From: Putridiphycobacter sp045107045
GTDB taxonomy: Bacteria > Bacteroidota > Bacteroidia > Flavobacteriales_D > Crocinitomicaceae
Length of the DNA stretch: 64,000 bases
Assembly: GCA_045107045.1 (NCBI GenBank)
Contig: JBGCFR010000022.1
Coordinates: forward strand, 1 to 64,000
Direction of reading: 5' to 3'
Shown: positions 61,877-64,000 of the stretch, one piece after another
Layout: the number at the start of each line of letters is the position of its first letter
Numbering within the stretch: position 1 is the stretch's first letter
Notes under the pieces: model-generated
The model's database searches: none
Told to the model about the DNA's origin: nothing
Seen by the model: only the letters and a program-made list of their open reading frames with translations
Made by a program: the position numbers and the translations under genes

Positions 61877-63175
61877 ATGAATATTTACGATAAATTAGTC
61901 GCTAAAGAGGCCACATTGGCAGTTATTGGATTGGGTTATGTTGGCCTACCTATAGCACTTGAATTTGCAAAAAAAATAAAAGTCATTGGATTCGATATCA
62001 ATACAGAACGAGTTGAATTAATGAAAAAAAATATTGATCCAAGTAACGAACTTAAAGCTAATGATTTTGAAGGCACTGATATTGAGTTTACAGATTCTAT
62101 TGAAGATCTAAAAAAAGCATCTTTTTTTATTGTTGCAGTACCAACACCTATTGATGAAAGTAGGTTACCCGACTTACGACCATTGCTTGGTGCATCAAAT
62201 ACGGTAGGTCAAGCCTTAAAAAAAGGAGACTACGTTGTATATGAATCAACTGTTTATCCTGGTTGTACTGAAGAAGATTGCATTCCTGTACTAGAAGAAC
62301 AATCAGGTTTAAAATGGAAAACTGACTTTAATGTTGGCTATTCTCCGGAACGAATTAATCCAGGAGACAAAGTACACACTTTAGCTAGTATTGTAAAAGT
62401 AGCTGCTGGAGACACACAAGAATCAGGGGATATTATTGCTAAAACATACGAATTAGTAGTAGATGCAGGAGTGCATAGAGCTGCAACAATCAAAGTAGCC
62501 GAAGCTGCCAAAATTATTGAAAATACGCAGCGTGACGTTAATATAGCTCTGATAAACGAATTATCAATTATATTTAATAAGCTGAAAATAAACACCTATG
62601 ACGTACTTGAAGCAGCTGGTACTAAATGGAATTTTTTAAACTTTAGACCTGGTTTAGTTGGTGGACATTGCATTGGTGTAGACCCATACTATTTAACACA
62701 TAAAGCTAAACAAGTTGGGTACCACGCTAAAATCATTAATTCAGGACGATATGTTAATGATTCCATGGGATTTTATGTTGGTAAACAAACTGTTAAAATG
62801 ATGATTAAGGAAGGTAAAAACCCAATGGAATCAAAAGTTTTATTGATGGGTGCCACCTTTAAAGAGGATGTAAGTGACATCAGGAATTCTAAAATTGTAG
62901 ATGTAATTAGAGAATTAGAGTCATTCTCATGCAAAGTTGATGTTATTGACCCATATGCAGACTCTAATGAGTTATTTGAAGAATATGGATTTAATTTACA
63001 GGAGAAGATGACTAATGATTATGATGCAATTATTGTGGCTGTTAATCACAAAGAATACATCAATTTTTCGGAAGCAGACTTTTTGAATATGTTGAGGGAT
63101 GAGAAAGGTGTTTTTGTTGACTTAAAAGGAATTTATAAAGGAAAAATTAACAACTTAACCTATTGGTCGCTATAA
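61877..63175 (+). CDS. UDP-HexNAc 6-dehydrogenase (WbpA/TviB-like)
   Basis: A 432-residue nucleotide-sugar dehydrogenase. LAVIGLGYVGLPIALEFAKKIKVIGFDIN is the NAD-binding N-terminus, YSPERINPGDKVHTL the central signature of the WbpA/WecC/TviB group, AAKIIENTQRDVNIALINEL the core helix and GGHCIGVDPYYLTHKAKQ holds the catalytic Cys (near residue 264). MGATFKEDVSDIRNSKIVDVI starts the C-terminal domain. It probably oxidises UDP-GlcNAc (or UDP-GalNAc) to the uronate, the first step of the di-N-acetyl-hexuronate route. A terminator follows 28 bp later. Confidence 0.92.
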   Translation: MNIYDKLVAKEATLAVIGLGYVGLPIALEFAKKIKVIGFDINTERVELMKKNIDPSNELKANDFEGTDIEFTDSIEDLKKASFFIVAVPTPIDESRLPDLRPLLGASNTVGQALKKGDYVVYESTVYPGCTEEDCIPVLEEQSGLKWKTDFNVGYSPERINPGDKVHTLASIVKVAAGDTQESGDIIAKTYELVVDAGVHRAATIKVAEAAKIIENTQRDVNIALINELSIIFNKLKINTYDVLEAAGTKWNFLNFRPGLVGGHCIGVDPYYLTHKAKQVGYHAKIINSGRYVNDSMGFYVGKQTVKMMIKEGKNPMESKVLLMGATFKEDVSDIRNSKIVDVIRELESFSCKVDVIDPYADSNELFEEYGFNLQEKMTNDYDAIIVAVNHKEYINFSEADFLNMLRDEKGVFVDLKGIYKGKINNLTYWSL

Positions 63176-63203
63176 AGCTTTCGAAGAATTTAGTAAATTA
63201 GTG

Positions 63204-63231
63204 GCAGCACATTTTGTGCTGTTCTTTTTTT
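63204..63231 (+). terminator. Rho-independent terminator between the HexNAc dehydrogenase gene and rfbB
   Basis: CAGCAC/GTGCTG stem with an ATTTT loop, then TTCTTTTTTT. The T-tract ends only 8 bp before the rfbB start codon. Confidence 0.8.
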
Positions 63232-63239
63232 ATGTTAGT

Positions 63240-64000
63240 ATGTCTGATAAATTTAATAAAACAATATTAGTAACGGGTGGTGCAGGCTTTATTGGCTCGC
63301 ATGTTGTCCGTTTATTGGTCAATAAATATCCGAATTATAGAATTGTAAATTTGGATAAATTGACGTATGCTGGAAATCTAAATAATATTTCAGACCTTGA
63401 GCGTAAACCAAACTATCGCTTTGTTAAATCAGATATTAATGATAAGTCAGCACTTGAAAAAATTTTCAATGATGAACGGATTACAGACGTGATTCATTTA
63501 GCTGCAGAGTCTCATGTCGATCGGTCTATTTCAGGCCCAATGGATTTTATAATGACAAACATTGTGGGCACTGCCAATTTATTGGAGGTCGCAAAAAATC
63601 ATTGGAAAGAACAACCTGGAACATTTTACCATATTTCTACAGACGAGGTTTATGGTTCATTAGACAAAGAAGGGTTCTTTCTTGAAGATACAGCCTATGA
63701 CCCCCGAAGTCCATACTCTGCATCAAAAGCAAGTTCAGACCATCTAGTTCGAGCATATTTTCACACATATGATTTGCCAGTAAAAATATCAAATTGTTCA
63801 AATAACTATGGTTCACATCAATTTCCGGAGAAACTGATTCCATTAATGATAAATAATATAAAACATAATAAATCTTTACCTATTTATGGTAAAGGAGACA
63901 ATATCAGAGACTGGTTATGGGTTGAAGACCATGCTAAGGCAATTGATATAGTTTTTCATAATGGCAAATTTGGAGAGACCTACAATATTGGCGGTTGGAA
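63240..64000 (+). CDS. rfbB: dTDP-glucose 4,6-dehydratase, cut by the window end
   Basis: An extended short-chain dehydrogenase open for 253 codons to the window edge. ILVTGGAGFIGSHVVRLLVNKYPNYRI is the N-terminal NAD-binding loop, HLAAESHVDRSISGP the substrate box, YHISTDEVYGSL the Thr-Asp-Glu catalytic set (near residue 130) and SPYSASKASSDHLVRAYF the Tyr/Lys pair. SNNYGSHQFPEKLIPLMI and DNIRDWLWVEDH match RfbB/RmlB closely. It makes dTDP-4-keto-6-deoxyglucose, the precursor of rhamnose and other deoxy sugars. It starts 64 bp after the HexNAc dehydrogenase gene with a terminator between. Confidence 0.93.
   Translation, partial: MSDKFNKTILVTGGAGFIGSHVVRLLVNKYPNYRIVNLDKLTYAGNLNNISDLERKPNYRFVKSDINDKSALEKIFNDERITDVIHLAAESHVDRSISGPMDFIMTNIVGTANLLEVAKNHWKEQPGTFYHISTDEVYGSLDKEGFFLEDTAYDPRSPYSASKASSDHLVRAYFHTYDLPVKISNCSNNYGSHQFPEKLIPLMINNIKHNKSLPIYGKGDNIRDWLWVEDHAKAIDIVFHNGKFGETYNIGGW

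Noticed and set aside
1..64000. Search for tRNA, rRNA, insertion sequences, prophage and defence genes
   Set aside because: None seen by eye: no transposase or integrase frames, no cloverleaf-like intergenic stretches and no toxin, restriction or Cas genes.

Overview
The window is AT-rich DNA from a member of the Bacteroidota, most probably a Flavobacteriia-like marine or aquatic lineage; I do not name a genus. The evidence is mutually consistent: type IX secretion (T9SS) C-terminal sorting tails on three proteins, exact matches to the Bacteroidota -7 promoter element TAnnTTTG ahead of many genes, DnaE with a fused N-terminal DEDDh exonuclease, methionine synthase split into two genes, a short ATP synthase epsilon subunit, a LytTR response regulator paired with a periplasmic-propeller histidine kinase, and a carboxypeptidase-regulatory-domain TonB receptor.

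Layout. 1-8.5 kb: truncated LptF/LptG permease, START-like protein, EI24-type membrane protein, dnaE and a T9SS-tailed protein. 8.5-16.2 kb: OsmC protein, glycosyltransferase, FkbM methyltransferase plus flippase, a conserved protein of unknown function, an NlpC/P60 peptidase with a MORN-like lipoprotein, and a WYL regulator. 16.2-28 kb: T9SS trypsin-like protease, CoA-transferase/propeller kinase/LytTR regulator operon, and a 1528-residue beta-barrel protein carrying 13 Ig-like repeats. 28-43.8 kb: mostly housekeeping genes (PhoH, RibF, AtpD-AtpC, UppS-BamA-OmpH-OmpH-MurI, TonB receptor, GpsA). 43.9-48.4 kb: a SAM-I riboswitch followed by the first half of MetH, a QueF-like protein lacking the catalytic cysteine, a repeat-bearing spacer and the second half of MetH. 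48.4-53 kb: PerM/AI-2E-type transporter, a TetR repressor with a matched operator pair and an alpha/beta hydrolase, KdtA and an outer-membrane protein. 53-64 kb: a tightly packed surface-polysaccharide operon (DegT aminotransferase, UDP-glucose dehydrogenase, UDP-xylose synthase, a large T9SS propeller protein, hexapeptide acetyltransferase, Gfo/Idh oxidoreductase, UDP-HexNAc dehydrogenase), then rfbB cut by the window end.

How the parts work together. Much of the window builds or decorates the envelope: LPS transport (LptF/G), Kdo transfer (KdtA), outer-membrane assembly (BamA, OmpH), peptidoglycan (MurI, UppS), nucleotide-sugar synthesis and T9SS cargo. The most unusual points are the Cys-less QueF homologue inside a SAM-riboswitch metH operon, the T9SS cargo gene embedded in a Wbp-type di-N-acetyl-hexuronate operon, and the TetR gene bracketed by two near-identical operators. 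No mobile element, CRISPR array, tRNA or rRNA was seen.
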